Part shown: positions 20,826 through 30,938 of the stretch, piece after piece | Layout of the letters: each line of letters begins with the position of its first letter | Numbering within the stretch: the stretch's first letter is position 1 | From: Clostridium sp. JN-9 | GTDB lineage: Bacteria; Bacillota; Clostridia; Clostridiales; Clostridiaceae | Direction of reading: 5' to 3' | DNA: 64,000 nucleotides | NCBI RefSeq assembly: GCF_004103695.1 | Contig: NZ_CP035280.1 | Location: 2,728,001 to 2,792,000, forward strand | Notes under the pieces: model-generated | What the model was told of the DNA's origin: nothing | Seen by the model: the letters and a program-made list of their open reading frames with translations, nothing else | Database searches by the model: none | Translations under genes and position numbers: made by a program

Positions 20826-22544
20826 TTAATAAAACATAATAAAATCTGGAACCTTTAGAGTCTTTGAACTAGAACTTGTGTAATCATCATATAATTTTTT
20901 AGCCTTGTTATAATTTTCAGTAATAGTATCCTTAGTATATTTATCGGTATCTTTAGTGATACCTTCATAGGCTTTTTTCAGATTAAACATTCCACGGTCT
21001 AAATTGGCATCAACTGTTATATAATAACATCCTGCATTGTTAAGAGTTAAAATATCATTTTCATCTCCATTATATGCATATCTTATTTGCTGAAGTGCCT
21101 CTTTTGTATTACCCTTTAAAAAGTATACAGTTCCTAATGTCCTATGATATTCCGGCACTGCATCTGCTAATTTGATACATTCATTGAGAAGTTTTACTGC
21201 ATCATCATCTTTTTTATTATTTAAGTCTATCAAAGCCATATTATATTTAATATCTGCATCATCAGGTTTAACAATTTCAGCCATTTTGAAATATTCCATT
21301 GCCTTATCAGTATTTTTATTAGTATACCAGTAAAAGTTGGCTATATTTAACATTATATTATAATTATAAGGTTCCTTCATCATGGCAGTTCTGAAATATG
21401 GTTCACCCTCTATACTTTTTCCTTCATCCTTTAATATTTCAGGCATTAAAAAGCCGTAATTATCAGGATAATCCCTATTCTTAAGTATAGATTCCTTACA
21501 GTACTTTTCAGCTTTATCATATTCCTTCTTATTTAGATAATACCACCCAGCTGTATGAAGTATAGTATAACTGTCTTTATTTTCTTTTATTAAGGTATTC
21601 ATTAATTCATCAGCTTCTTTAGTTTTATTTGTATTTTGAAGAACTGATGCTTCAATGAGCTTAAATTCTATTTTCCCTATGTCTCTATCTTTTATGCTGT
21701 CTAAAATCTGACCTGCCTGATCCGCAGTTTCTTTTTGAAGAGAGTATATTTTGGCAAGCCACATCTTATATGCCGGCTCCTCTTTATTCTTGTCTGACAA
21801 GTTTGTTATAAGCTCTAAAATTTTATCCTTATTATATACGGATATCTGGGCCAGTACATCATAAACCTTATATTCATCTTTATTCTTATCCCATGCCAGC
21901 TTTAGATTTTTAAATCCATTATCCATATCGCCCTGAACCATGAGCATTCTCCCATACTCAGCCATATCGTAGGATGAATTTGAATCAACAGGATAAATGT
22001 TCATTAAAGATTTTGCCTTGTCCAACTCATTGTTAGCCATATAAACTGTAAACATGGTTTTAATGAGCTTTTTATCATGAGGATAATCCTTAAGAGCTTT
22101 TTCTCCATCTAAAAGAGCAGTTTTATAATCTTTATTCATAAATTCAGTAAAAATTATATAATTTAATAATTCTGCTGTTTTTCTATCACCTTTAGCCTTT
22201 GTAATATATTTTTTAGAATCTTCAATATCACCTTTAACAGAATATACTTCAGCAATTTTTACATTCAGTAAATTTGAGGTATTATCTATGTTTTGAATAT
22301 TAATATACTCATTAATAGCATCATCATATTTTGCACTATAAAAGTATTCCTCAGCTTTGTTTGTTGTAATAGTTACCTTTGGCTGAGGCTGAACTCTTTC
22401 CCTAAAATAAATAATAGAACCTGTAATCACCAAAGCACCTGCAATGCCAATCAGTGAGGTTATACATCTATGTTTAAAAAACTTTTTATATCCTTTGCTT
22501 TTTAATTTAGTAAATTCATCTTTCTTCCAAAAATCGTTTACCAT
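20826..22544 (-). CDS. Membrane-anchored TPR repeat protein
   Basis: A 572-residue protein with a short basic cytosolic N-terminus, one membrane helix (about residues 31-47, LIGIAGALVITGSIIYF) and a long outside or cytosolic solenoid of roughly a dozen tetratricopeptide repeats. The repeats are visible as A.YY..KYDDAINEY, AGWYYLNKKEYDKAEKY, NIANFYWYTNKNTDKAMEYF and LGTVYFLKGNTKEALQQI. TPR arrays bind other proteins; no catalytic motif is present and the partner is unknown. RBS GGAG precedes ATG 22544. It is divergent from murT, separated by a heptamer repeat tract. An adjacent hairpin pair separates it from the EamA gene. Confidence 0.75.
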   Translation of the reverse strand: MVNDFWKKDEFTKLKSKGYKKFFKHRCITSLIGIAGALVITGSIIYFRERVQPQPKVTITTNKAEEYFYSAKYDDAINEYINIQNIDNTSNLLNVKIAEVYSVKGDIEDSKKYITKAKGDRKTAELLNYIIFTEFMNKDYKTALLDGEKALKDYPHDKKLIKTMFTVYMANNELDKAKSLMNIYPVDSNSSYDMAEYGRMLMVQGDMDNGFKNLKLAWDKNKDEYKVYDVLAQISVYNKDKILELITNLSDKNKEEPAYKMWLAKIYSLQKETADQAGQILDSIKDRDIGKIEFKLIEASVLQNTNKTKEADELMNTLIKENKDSYTILHTAGWYYLNKKEYDKAEKYCKESILKNRDYPDNYGFLMPEILKDEGKSIEGEPYFRTAMMKEPYNYNIMLNIANFYWYTNKNTDKAMEYFKMAEIVKPDDADIKYNMALIDLNNKKDDDAVKLLNECIKLADAVPEYHRTLGTVYFLKGNTKEALQQIRYAYNGDENDILTLNNAGCYYITVDANLDRGMFNLKKAYEGITKDTDKYTKDTITENYNKAKKLYDDYTSSSSKTLKVPDFIMFY

Positions 22545-22620
22545 ACTTTTTCTCCATTTCTAAATATAATAAAATATATTTATATTTTAACAAATAATAC
22601 AAGAAAAAGCCAGGACTATA

Positions 22621-22720
22621 CAGTTCTAAGTTAAGAGTTTTAAGTTAAGAGTCTGAGTTGGAAGTTTTGAGTTTTGAGTCTGAGTTGACAGTTTGCGGTT
22701 TTGCGGTTGACAGTTAAGGG
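22621..22720 (+). repeat. AGTTNNN heptamer repeat tract between TPR gene and murT
   Basis: About 100 bases of imperfect 7-base repeats on an AGTT core (AAGTTTT GAGTTTT GAGTCTG, GAGTTGA CAGTTTG and similar). It carries two TTGACA sequences, one of which is the best -35 for murT. Confidence 0.7.
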
Positions 22721-22735
22721 GAGAGAGTTTATAGT
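22707..22735 (+). promoter_or_regulatory. Promoter of murT-gatD inside the heptamer tract
   Basis: TTGACA (22707-22712), 17-base spacer, TATAGT (22730-22735), 43 bases before the proposed start. The -35 box belongs to the last heptamers of the repeat tract. Confidence 0.7.
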
Positions 22736-22777
22736 TTAATATTATAGAAACTTTTAATATTCAAGGTGGTGTGAGAA

Positions 22778-24127
22778 ATTAATATTAAGGCATTTTTCGG
22801 CATAATTATTTCAAAAGCTGTAATTAAAACCTCCCATTTTTTCAAAAAAGGAGGCAGCAATTTTCCTGGTAAAGTAGCTCTTAAAATAGCTCCTGAAATA
22901 TTGAAAACTGTTGCAAAAGATTACAGCATTATTTTAGTTACAGGTACAAATGGGAAAACTACAACTACCAGCATGATATATAATATGATAAAAGATAATA
23001 AGAAGAAAGTAATTACAAATAATACAGGTGCTAACCTATTCCCAGGCATAGTAACCTGCTTTGTTGAAAATTATAAATTTAAAAACACTGCAGAGGATAA
23101 ATATGCAGTAATTGAAGTTGATGAGGCAAATCTGAAGTTTATAACACAGCTTGTGTCTCCCAAAATTATTACAGTGACAAACCTATTTAGAGATCAGCTT
23201 GACAGATATGGTGAAGTTTATACCACCTTAAAGAAAATTCTGGAAGGAATACAAAAGGTTCCTGAAGCAGCATTAGTTTTAAATGGAGATGAATCTCTTC
23301 TTGGTGATTTAGGCTTAAAGAACAAAACATATTATTATGGTTTTACATGCTCATTAGAACAGTCTAAAACTGTAGATATAAATGCTGATGCAAAGTTTTG
23401 CAAAAAGTGTAAGGCACCATATAAATATAATTATTTAACATATAGTCATCTTGGAGATTATTACTGTGATAACTGCGGTTATAAACGTCCTGATCTGGAC
23501 TACATTGTTAATGAAATTAAACAGGTTACCTCAGATGGATCACTTATATCTATTGATGGAAATGAGTATTATGTAAGCCAGCCTGGTACATACAATATCT
23601 ATAATGCACTATGTGCATATTCTGTTGGAAAAACTTTAGGCATTGATAATTCTATTATTTTCAATTCTTTAAAGAGCCAGAAAAGTTCTTTTGGAAGACA
23701 GGAAATATTAAATATTGAAAATAAAGAAGTTAAAATCATTTTAGTTAAAAATCCAGCAGGTTATGATGAAGCAATTAATTCTGTAAAATTAGATAATAGA
23801 AAAGTTGATATATGTTTTATTCTTAATGATAATTATGCAGATGGACGAGATGTTTCATGGATATGGGATGTTAAATTTGAACAGCTTGCCAATCTTAATA
23901 TAAATAAGGTAAATGTAGCTGGAATAAGGCTGTATGACATGGCAGTAAGATTAAAGGTAGCTGGACTTTCTGAAGATAAATTTACCTTTTCAAATACCTA
24001 TGATGAACTTTTGCAGCAAATAAAGACATCGGATGAACAAATGATTTATGTTTTAGCAACCTATACTGCAATGATTGATTTTAGAAAGTTTCTGCAAAGC
24101 AAAGGATATATTAAGAAGTTCTGGTAA
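22778..24127 (+). CDS. murT: Lipid II isoglutaminyl synthase, MurT subunit (apparent AUU start)
   Basis: With GatD, MurT amidates the D-Glu of lipid II. It has the Mur-ligase P-loop VTGTNGKTTTTSMI, a four-cysteine zinc ribbon (CKKCKAPY ... CDNCGY, about residues 210-235) and the C-terminal DUF1727 domain. Homologues need an N-terminus that here reads INIKAFFGIIISKAVI followed by KKGGSNFPGKVALKIAPEIL. No ATG, GTG or TTG occurs between the in-frame TGA (22772) and a TTG at 22901. An ATT at 22778 stands 8 bases after AAGGTGG, so AUU appears to be the start, giving 449 residues. The TTG start would drop 41 conserved residues. Confidence 0.88.
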   Translation: MNIKAFFGIIISKAVIKTSHFFKKGGSNFPGKVALKIAPEILKTVAKDYSIILVTGTNGKTTTTSMIYNMIKDNKKKVITNNTGANLFPGIVTCFVENYKFKNTAEDKYAVIEVDEANLKFITQLVSPKIITVTNLFRDQLDRYGEVYTTLKKILEGIQKVPEAALVLNGDESLLGDLGLKNKTYYYGFTCSLEQSKTVDINADAKFCKKCKAPYKYNYLTYSHLGDYYCDNCGYKRPDLDYIVNEIKQVTSDGSLISIDGNEYYVSQPGTYNIYNALCAYSVGKTLGIDNSIIFNSLKSQKSSFGRQEILNIENKEVKIILVKNPAGYDEAINSVKLDNRKVDICFILNDNYADGRDVSWIWDVKFEQLANLNINKVNVAGIRLYDMAVRLKVAGLSEDKFTFSNTYDELLQQIKTSDEQMIYVLATYTAMIDFRKFLQSKGYIKKFW

Positions 24128-24151
24128 TGCAAATATAAGGAGGGTGTAAGT

Positions 24152-24880
24152 ATGGAGTTAAATATTTGTCATCTATATCCTGATCTGCTGAATGTATATG
24201 GGGATTTAGGTAATATATTAATTTTAAAGTATAGAGCTTTAAAGCGGGGTATCCATGTTAACATTTTTAACGTTTCACTTAGAGATCATTTTGAGGGCAG
24301 TAAATATGACATAACCTTTTTTGGCGGCGGTCAGGATTATGAGCAGTCTATAGTTTCTGATGATTTAACTGAAACTAAGAAATTTGCTATTACTGAATAC
24401 ATACAAAGTGGAAAAGTATTTCTTGCTATCTGCGGGGGATATCAGCTCCTTGGGAAATATTATACTACACCTGATGGAGAAAAACTTGATGGTTTAGGCA
24501 TTCTGGATATATACACTACGGGGGGCAATAAGCGTTTTATTGGCAATACAGTAATCTTCAATGAAAAATACAATGAAACTTATGTTGGATTTGAAAATCA
24601 TTCAGGAAGAACATACATAGGTAACCTGCAGCCTCTTGGCAAAGTGCTGGCTGGTTATGGAAATAATGGTGAAGATGGATATGAGGGCTGCATTTATAAA
24701 AATACATATTGCTCATATTTTCATGGATCTTTATTATCCAAAAATCCTGAGTTAGCTGATAGGCTTATTGAAACTGCTTTAAAAATAAAAAACCCTGATT
24801 ATGTACTTCCTCCTCTGGACAGCAGCTTAGAAAATAAAGCTAAGGAATTTATTATTAATAGAGAAACTAAAAAAAAGTAA
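24152..24880 (+). CDS. gatD: Lipid II isoglutaminyl synthase, GatD glutamine amidotransferase subunit
   Basis: A 242-residue CobB/CobQ-like class I glutamine amidotransferase that supplies ammonia to MurT. The nucleophile Cys is in FLAICGGYQLLG (about residue 94) and the catalytic His in SYFHGSLLSKNPELAD (about residue 190); GFENHSGRTY is also typical of GatD. It lies 24 bases after murT with a strong RBS (AAGGAGGGTG), forming a two-gene operon. Amidation of the stem peptide is needed for efficient cross-linking of peptidoglycan in many Firmicutes. Confidence 0.95.
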   Translation: MELNICHLYPDLLNVYGDLGNILILKYRALKRGIHVNIFNVSLRDHFEGSKYDITFFGGGQDYEQSIVSDDLTETKKFAITEYIQSGKVFLAICGGYQLLGKYYTTPDGEKLDGLGILDIYTTGGNKRFIGNTVIFNEKYNETYVGFENHSGRTYIGNLQPLGKVLAGYGNNGEDGYEGCIYKNTYCSYFHGSLLSKNPELADRLIETALKIKNPDYVLPPLDSSLENKAKEFIINRETKKK

Positions 24881-24908
24881 AAGACTGGAGTATATCTTCA
24901 GTCTTTTT
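24880..24908. terminator. Bidirectional terminator between gatD and the deacetylase gene
   Basis: AAAGACTG / CAGTCTTT stem with an 11-base loop and TTTTTAA on the plus side, between convergent stop codons. Confidence 0.85.
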
Positions 24909-25764
24909 AACCTGCTCTGTTTAATACCCCAATCTTTTTCATAATGTTTTCTTCTTTAGGGGTAACATTATCAAATGTTTTAAATTCGTATCCATTGTTC
25001 TTAAAAAAATCTATAATGAATGGAAGTGCTTCAACTGTGGTTTTTTTCATGTCGGAATCATGCATAAGCACTACAACAAGTTTACTGTTTTGGGATTGAC
25101 TTATAATATTTTTTTCTATTGTTTCCTTTGATATTTTAGGCCCTGCGGCATCACCGCTGCTTACATTCCAATCAACATATCTTATATCCTGCTCACAGAG
25201 CTTTTTCCTGATTTCATTAAGGTTTTCTCTGGAAGTCACTTCATTGTCTGATCCCCCTGGAAGCCTTATATAATTTACTGGTTCCCTGCCTGTTACAGCT
25301 TTAATTGCACTGCTGCATTTATTTAAATCTTCAAAATAGGAATCAACACTTTTATATACTGTTTTGTATTGGTGTGTATAGGTGTGCGGCGCCAGACACA
25401 TATTACTTTCAGCAAGCATTTTAGTTGTTTTAGGATACTGGGTTATTCTGTTCCCAACTAAAAAGAAAGTGGCCTTCACGCCCTTTGCTTTTAAAATATT
25501 TAATATTTCCATTGTGCTGCCAGCACTTGGGCCATCATCAAAAGTCAGAAAAACCTCTTTGATATTAGTTGGATCCTTTATGTATCTGCTCTTTACTTTT
25601 CTTCCATACAACTCCAAATCATAAGTTGAATTATTATTTACATTTATGGAAATTTCACAGCATTTAGCCATAACAGTTGTATTACAGAAAAGAATAAAAC
25701 AAATTACAGGCAAAAAAAGAAAATAAGTGAAAGCTCCTATAGTAGTGTTACATAATTTCGTCAT
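24907..25764 (-). CDS. Secreted polysaccharide deacetylase (NodB domain)
   Basis: A 285-residue protein with an N-terminal signal sequence or anchor (hydrophobic to about residue 34) and a NodB homology domain. Motif 1 is VFLTFDDGPSAGS (catalytic base and metal Asp), motif 2 HTYTHQY (metal His pair), motif 3 IRLPGGSDN, motif 4 VDWNVSSGDA and motif 5 VVLMHDSD. These are the signature of metal-dependent N-deacetylases acting on peptidoglycan or other amino-sugar polymers. Exact substrate (GlcNAc or MurNAc) is not evident. ATG 25764 is preferred over GTG 25773, which overlaps GAGGTG. It is convergent with murT-gatD. Confidence 0.88.
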   Translation of the reverse strand: MTKLCNTTIGAFTYFLFLPVICFILFCNTTVMAKCCEISINVNNNSTYDLELYGRKVKSRYIKDPTNIKEVFLTFDDGPSAGSTMEILNILKAKGVKATFFLVGNRITQYPKTTKMLAESNMCLAPHTYTHQYKTVYKSVDSYFEDLNKCSSAIKAVTGREPVNYIRLPGGSDNEVTSRENLNEIRKKLCEQDIRYVDWNVSSGDAAGPKISKETIEKNIISQSQNSKLVVVLMHDSDMKKTTVEALPFIIDFFKNNGYEFKTFDNVTPKEENIMKKIGVLNRAG

Positions 25765-25873
25765 TTTCAGCACCTCTTGACAGAATTCTATGTTTTTCTA
25801 CTATATAGCTTAACCCTTATTTTCTAAATAATTAGAGTTAATTTTTATGATTTAATCCAGTATTTATAATAAG

Positions 25874-26860
25874 CTATTTTCCATATCCATTTTCATGATT
25901 TTTATGCCAATTCCACGCACTTTGGATAATAGTTTCCAGAGAATCAAATTTAGGATTCCAATTTAATTCCTTCTTTGCCTTTTCTGAGGATGCAATAAGA
26001 ATTGCTGGATCCCCGGCTCTCCTTTTATCAACTTGTGCTTTAATATTAACTCCGGTTACTTTTCTTGTAACATCAATTACTTCTTTAACTGAGAATCCCT
26101 TGCCATTTCCAAGATTATATATTCTGCTTTCGCCGCCATTTTTTAATCTTTGTAATGCTAATAAATGAGCACTTGCAAGATCTGTAACATGAATATAATC
26201 TCTTACGCATGTTCCATCTGGAGTATTATAGTCATCACCATATATCATAATTTTTTCTCTCTGTCCAAGAGCTACCTGTAGAATTATTGGGATTAAGTGT
26301 GATTCCGGTCTGTGATCTTCTCCTATTTTCCCACTTACATGTGCACCAGCAGCGTTAAAATACCTAAGTGCAGTGTATTTAATACCATAGGCTTTGTCAC
26401 ACCATTTAAGCATTTTTTCTACCATTAATTTTGACTCACCATATGGATTTGTAGGGAATGTTTTATCCTGTTCCAATATTGGAATATTCTCAGGTTCACC
26501 GTAAGTTGCTGCAGTTGATGAGAAAACTATATATTTTGTTCCATATTCTTTCATAGCCTTAAGAAGACATAATGTAGAATAAACATTATTTTCAAAATAC
26601 TTTAGTGGTTCTTCAACACTTTCTCCAACCAGAGAAAACGCAGCAAAGTCAATAACTGAATCAATTTTGTTTTCAGTAAATACTCTGCGTAAAATTTCTT
26701 TGTCCCTTAAATCACCTGTATATATTTTCCCTCCAAGCACTGCTTCCTTATGTCCCTTTACAAAGCTGTCAAGAATTATAACATCTTCACCATTTTCTAA
26801 AAGCTCAGCCACCATGTGACTCCCTATATACCCTGCGCCTCCGCAAACTAAAATACTCAA
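25874..26860 (-). CDS. galE: UDP-glucose 4-epimerase
   Basis: A 328-residue extended SDR enzyme interconverting UDP-glucose and UDP-galactose (or the N-acetyl forms). The NAD-binding [10 protein letters not shown] opens the protein, the catalytic Ser and YxxxK are in [10 protein letters not shown] and NPYGESKLM, and the C-terminal [19 protein letters not shown] is typical. The start is TTG at 26860 after GCAGGGATT. It lies downstream of clpB on the same strand (52-base gap) without an obvious terminator, but a functional link to clpB is unlikely. It probably supplies sugars for surface polysaccharide. Confidence 0.94.
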   Translation of the reverse strand: MSILVCGGAGYIGSHMVAELLENGEDVIILDSFVKGHKEAVLGGKIYTGDLRDKEILRRVFTENKIDSVIDFAAFSLVGESVEEPLKYFENNVYSTLCLLKAMKEYGTKYIVFSSTAATYGEPENIPILEQDKTFPTNPYGESKLMVEKMLKWCDKAYGIKYTALRYFNAAGAHVSGKIGEDHRPESHLIPIILQVALGQREKIMIYGDDYNTPDGTCVRDYIHVTDLASAHLLALQRLKNGGESRIYNLGNGKGFSVKEVIDVTRKVTGVNIKAQVDKRRAGDPAILIASSEKAKKELNWNPKFDSLETIIQSAWNWHKNHENGYGK

Positions 26861-26912
26861 AATAATCCCTGCTTTCTTCTTAATAAATTATGGTAATGGC
26901 TATTTTCAAAAA

Positions 26913-29513
26913 TTATACAACCTTTTCTATTATAAGTTCATTATTTACCTCATTAACTCCTATAGTTGAGCCGCTGGTTACCTCTCCCGATATTATCATC
27001 CTGGCCACTGAAGTTTCCAATGTATTCTCAATGTATCTCTTTAAAGGTCGTGCTCCATACACTGGATCGTATCCTTCTTCTGCCATTAGTTTCTTTGCAT
27101 TTTCAGTAATTTTTAAATCTATGTTCTTCTCTTTTAATCTATTTTTTATGTCCTCTATAAATATATCAATAATTTTTTCTATTTCATCTGTAGAAAGAGG
27201 CTTAAACATAATAATATCATCAAGTCTGTTTAAAAATTCAGGCTTAAATCGTGATTTTAATTCATTCATTACTCTGTCTCTGATATTAGAATCAATGCCG
27301 GTAGTGCTTACATTACTTAAAAGATAATTACTTCCAATGTTTGATGTCATAATAATAATTGTGTTTTTAAAATCTATTATTTTACCTTTATTATCTGTAA
27401 GTCTTCCATCATCAAGTATCTGCAAAAATATATTAAATACATCATCATTAGCTTTTTCTATTTCGTCAAATAGAACTATGCTATATGGTTTTCTTCTTAC
27501 AGCTTCAGTAAGCTGACCCCCCTCCTCATATCCTACATATCCTGGAGGTGCTCCAATGAGCCTTGATACAGAATACTTCTCCATATATTCTGACATATCG
27601 ATCCTTATTATATTATCCTCACTGTCAAATAATGTACTTGCTAAGGTCTTAGCTAATTGTGTTTTACCTACACCAGTTGGCCCAAGGAAAATAAATGAAC
27701 CTATTGGCCTTTTAGGATCCTTCATTCCTGCCCTTGCTCTTAATACTGCATTTGATACAGCTTTTACTGCCTCATCCTGTCCTATTACCCTTTTAGATAA
27801 TTCCTCATCCATTCTAAGCAGCTTTTTTCTTTCTCCTTCAACCAGTCTGGAAACTGGTATTCCAGTCCACTTGGAAACTATCTGAGAAATCTCATTTTCA
27901 GTAACTTCTTCTTTTAACATGGCATTTTCATTATGTGCTCTCAGCTTTTCTTCCTTTTCCTTAATTTTAGCTTCAAGGTCAGGAATTACTCCATATTTTA
28001 ATTCAGCAATTTTATTTAAGTCGTATTCCCTTTCGGCCTTTTCCATTTTGCCTCTTGTTTCATCTAACTGCTGCTTTAAATTCCTCACTTCGGTAATCTG
28101 AGATTTTTCTTTTTCGTATTTTGCACTCATTTCTTTGTCTTTTTCATTAAGATTGCTTAATTCTTTTTCCAACTCATTTAATCTTTCAATAGATGCAGCA
28201 TCTTTTTCTTTTGACAAAGCCTTTTTTTCAATTTTCAACTGAAATATTTTTCTCTTTAACGAATCCATTTCAGAAGGCATACTATCTATATCTGATCTTA
28301 TCATTGCACATGCCTCATCTATTAAATCAATTGCCTTATCTGGAAGATATCTGTTTGTTATATATCTGCTTGAAAGTTTAACTGCAGCAACTATTGATGA
28401 GTCATGTATCCTTATTCCATGATAAATTTCGAATTTTTCCTTAAGACCTCTTAAAATTGATATACTATCCTCAATAGTAGGCTCATTAATAATAACAGGC
28501 TGAAACCTTCTTTCAAGTGCTTTATCTTTTTCAAAGTACTTCCTGTATTCATCAAATGTGGTAGCTCCTATACAGTGAAGCTCTCCTCTGGCAAGCATTG
28601 GCTTTATTATATTACCAACATCCATTGAGCCTTCAGTTTTTCCGGCACCAACTATGGTATGAATTTCATCAATAAATAATATTACTTTTCCTTCACTTTT
28701 TTCTACTTCTTTTAATACAGCTTTTAATCTTTCTTCAAATTCACCTCTGAATTTTGCTCCAGCTATAAGTGATCCCATATCAAGAGAGAAAATAATTCTA
28801 TTTTTTAATCCTTCAGGAACATCTCCCCTGACTATTCTCTCTGCCAAGCCCTCAACTATGGCAGTTTTTCCAACTCCCGGTTCACCAATAAGAACAGGAT
28901 TATTCTTAGTTCTTCTGGAAAGTATTCTTATAACTCTTCTTATTTCTTCATCTCTTCCTATAACTGGATCCAGTTTATGTTTTTTAGCTTCTTCTACTAA
29001 ATTTCTTCCATACTTTATTAAAGCTTCATAAGTGCCTTCAGGGTCTTGAGTTTCTACTCTTTGATTTCCTCTTACCTGAGCTAATGCTTCTAAGAAATTA
29101 TTCCTTTTTATATTGAACCTGTCTAAAATATCATTAACATCACTGCTGTTTACATCCATAATGCCCAGCATTACATGTTCTACGCTGATATAAGAATCTT
29201 TGAATTTTTTTGTTTCACTTTCAGCCTTTATAAAAACCTCTTCAAATCGTCTTGTAGCATATACACCACCAGATTCGGCACCCTCACCTGTGACCTTTGG
29301 GTACCTTTGAAGAACTTCATTCGTATAATTATTTAACTTGTTTACATCTACACCCATTTTGCTGAATATATTTGGAATCAGTCCATCCTGCTGATTTAAA
29401 AGTGAACTAAACAAATGAATTACATCTAACTGCTGGTTATTATTTTTTACTGCTATAACCTGAGCATCGTTAATGGCTTGTTGTACTTTTATGGTTAATT
29501 TTTCAATATCCAT
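26913..29513 (-). CDS. clpB: ATP-dependent disaggregase ClpB
   Basis: An 866-residue Hsp100 chaperone that, with DnaK, pulls proteins out of aggregates. It has the Clp N-terminal double repeat (1-145), AAA+ domain 1 with [13 protein letters not shown] and a long coiled-coil middle domain (about 410-530, Lys/Glu rich). AAA+ domain 2 follows, with [16 protein letters not shown] and the sensor region [13 protein letters not shown]. The middle domain and lack of a ClpP-binding loop identify ClpB rather than ClpC or ClpA. RBS AAAGGAGGG precedes ATG 29513. A sigma-A promoter is visible, but no CIRCE or CtsR operator. Confidence 0.96.
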   Translation of the reverse strand: MDIEKLTIKVQQAINDAQVIAVKNNNQQLDVIHLFSSLLNQQDGLIPNIFSKMGVDVNKLNNYTNEVLQRYPKVTGEGAESGGVYATRRFEEVFIKAESETKKFKDSYISVEHVMLGIMDVNSSDVNDILDRFNIKRNNFLEALAQVRGNQRVETQDPEGTYEALIKYGRNLVEEAKKHKLDPVIGRDEEIRRVIRILSRRTKNNPVLIGEPGVGKTAIVEGLAERIVRGDVPEGLKNRIIFSLDMGSLIAGAKFRGEFEERLKAVLKEVEKSEGKVILFIDEIHTIVGAGKTEGSMDVGNIIKPMLARGELHCIGATTFDEYRKYFEKDKALERRFQPVIINEPTIEDSISILRGLKEKFEIYHGIRIHDSSIVAAVKLSSRYITNRYLPDKAIDLIDEACAMIRSDIDSMPSEMDSLKRKIFQLKIEKKALSKEKDAASIERLNELEKELSNLNEKDKEMSAKYEKEKSQITEVRNLKQQLDETRGKMEKAEREYDLNKIAELKYGVIPDLEAKIKEKEEKLRAHNENAMLKEEVTENEISQIVSKWTGIPVSRLVEGERKKLLRMDEELSKRVIGQDEAVKAVSNAVLRARAGMKDPKRPIGSFIFLGPTGVGKTQLAKTLASTLFDSEDNIIRIDMSEYMEKYSVSRLIGAPPGYVGYEEGGQLTEAVRRKPYSIVLFDEIEKANDDVFNIFLQILDDGRLTDNKGKIIDFKNTIIIMTSNIGSNYLLSNVSTTGIDSNIRDRVMNELKSRFKPEFLNRLDDIIMFKPLSTDEIEKIIDIFIEDIKNRLKEKNIDLKITENAKKLMAEEGYDPVYGARPLKRYIENTLETSVARMIISGEVTSGSTIGVNEVNNELIIEKVV

Positions 29514-29548
29514 AATAACCCTCCTTTGTTAACTTTAAATATACTCTT

Positions 29549-29576
29549 ATTATATCCAACTGATTAGTCTGTACAA
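29549..29576 (-). promoter_or_regulatory. Promoter of clpB
   Basis: TTGTAC (29576-29571), 16-base spacer, perfect TATAAT (29554-29549), 36 bases before the start codon. Confidence 0.7.
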
Positions 29577-29604
29577 CAGCTGGCAAAATTAATTAACACA
29601 TTAT

Positions 29605-29633
29605 TAAAAAATACCCTAGGAAGCCCTAAAGTA
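29605..29633 (-). terminator. Terminator of the tandem XRE-TPR genes
   Basis: TACTTTAGG / CCTAGGGTA stem (two G-U pairs) followed by TTTTTTAATAA on the minus strand. Confidence 0.75.
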
Positions 29634-29664
29634 TCTATAAAACAAATAATGCCTAAATAAACTT

Positions 29665-30918
29665 TTATAATTTTTTTTCAAGTTTTATGGCTAAATTAAA
29701 ATACTTTAGGGAATCATATGTATCTCCAAGCTTATAATATAAATCTCCAAGCTTTAAATATCTTTTATAAATATCCTGATTGTTTCCAAACTTTCTAAGT
29801 GCATCAAAAGATAAATTCATGTACATTTCTGCCATATCATAGCTTTCCTGCTTCTCTAAAATAATTGACTTGAAATAATATGCCCTTTCTACCAGCTTTA
29901 AGTTGTCTAATTTAATAGCATAATTCAGAGCATCATCACATACACTTTGAGATAAATCCAATATATTATTTTCAACCAGTTCCCCTATTACCAAAATCAT
30001 AAATCGCACATATTTTTCTTCGTCATTTCTTGGATAGGTTTGTAAAGCTCTATTTATATACTCCAGTGCTTTTTCAGTTGAACCAACTTCAAACATTACT
30101 GCGGCATAATTATAAATTGCCAATGCCTTGTGTGCAGCATCATCCTTATAAAGCTCATAAGACTTAGCCTCATATTCCTCAAATTTGCCTTTATCCATCC
30201 TGATTGACAATAAAGCCAGCATGTGATAGGCCTCAGCTTTATGCAGATCAGAGTCCATATAATCACACAAATCAATGAGCCTGACAGATATTTCATAGGC
30301 TCTTTCATAATCTTCAAGCATTACATAACATGCTGACTCATTATATGTAGCTTTAGCAAGTATCATATTATTACCGTTTTTTCTTGATGATTTTCTCACA
30401 TTGTTGTAGTAATTTGCCGCCTGAGCAAATTCTGAAGTAGTAAAAAAATACCTGGCCACATCCATATAATAATCAGTTGCATTTTTTTCTATATCTGACT
30501 TCTGCCAATAGTCATAGTATTTTGATGTATTTATCTGAAGTTTTTCTAACTTGCCTGAGTCCAGATAGTAATTGAAAAGCCTGTGCATTACTTCAAAAGC
30601 CAGATCAAAATATGAGTATTCCTCTGCATATTTAAGATTGTATTCCAATAAGTTTTCATAATCATGTCTTTTCTTTGAATTCTCAAGTACCTTTAAATTA
30701 TTGGTAATTTGTTCTTTTACTCCCTCTTTAAGATAATCACTTTTGAGAGAAAGCTTTCCTGAAATTAATTCCAATACCTCATCATCGGGCTTAATTTTAT
30801 CATTTTCGATACAGCTCATTTTAGAAACTGATATTTTGTTATCACATATATCCTTTAAAGTAAGCCCTTTATAAATTCTTGCCCTTTTAATTTTTTGTCC
30901 AGTTGAAAGTATTTCCAT
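29665..30918 (-). CDS. XRE-family regulator with TPR domain (paralogue 1)
   Basis: A 417-residue protein with an N-terminal helix-turn-helix (residues about 5-60, LSTGQKIKRARIYKGLTLKDI) followed by about eight TPR-like helical hairpins to the C-terminus. This is the architecture of peptide-responsive or intracellular-signal regulators (RNPP-like, for example Rgg/PlcR types). The HTH is less canonical than in its upstream neighbour (ISVSKMSCIENDK). ATG 30918 follows AGGTGG; the GTG at 30927 overlaps the RBS. It lies 20 bases after the paralogous gene and ends at a terminator, so the two form an operon. No small signal-peptide gene is visible next to it. Confidence 0.78.
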   Translation of the reverse strand: MEILSTGQKIKRARIYKGLTLKDICDNKISVSKMSCIENDKIKPDDEVLELISGKLSLKSDYLKEGVKEQITNNLKVLENSKKRHDYENLLEYNLKYAEEYSYFDLAFEVMHRLFNYYLDSGKLEKLQINTSKYYDYWQKSDIEKNATDYYMDVARYFFTTSEFAQAANYYNNVRKSSRKNGNNMILAKATYNESACYVMLEDYERAYEISVRLIDLCDYMDSDLHKAEAYHMLALLSIRMDKGKFEEYEAKSYELYKDDAAHKALAIYNYAAVMFEVGSTEKALEYINRALQTYPRNDEEKYVRFMILVIGELVENNILDLSQSVCDDALNYAIKLDNLKLVERAYYFKSIILEKQESYDMAEMYMNLSFDALRKFGNNQDIYKRYLKLGDLYYKLGDTYDSLKYFNLAIKLEKKL

Positions 30919-30938
30919 AATTACCACCTATCCATATC

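Noticed and set aside
29514-29600. CIRCE or CtsR operator before clpB
   Set aside because: Neither TTAGCACTC-N9-GAGTGCTAA nor the GGTCAAA-type direct repeat is present.
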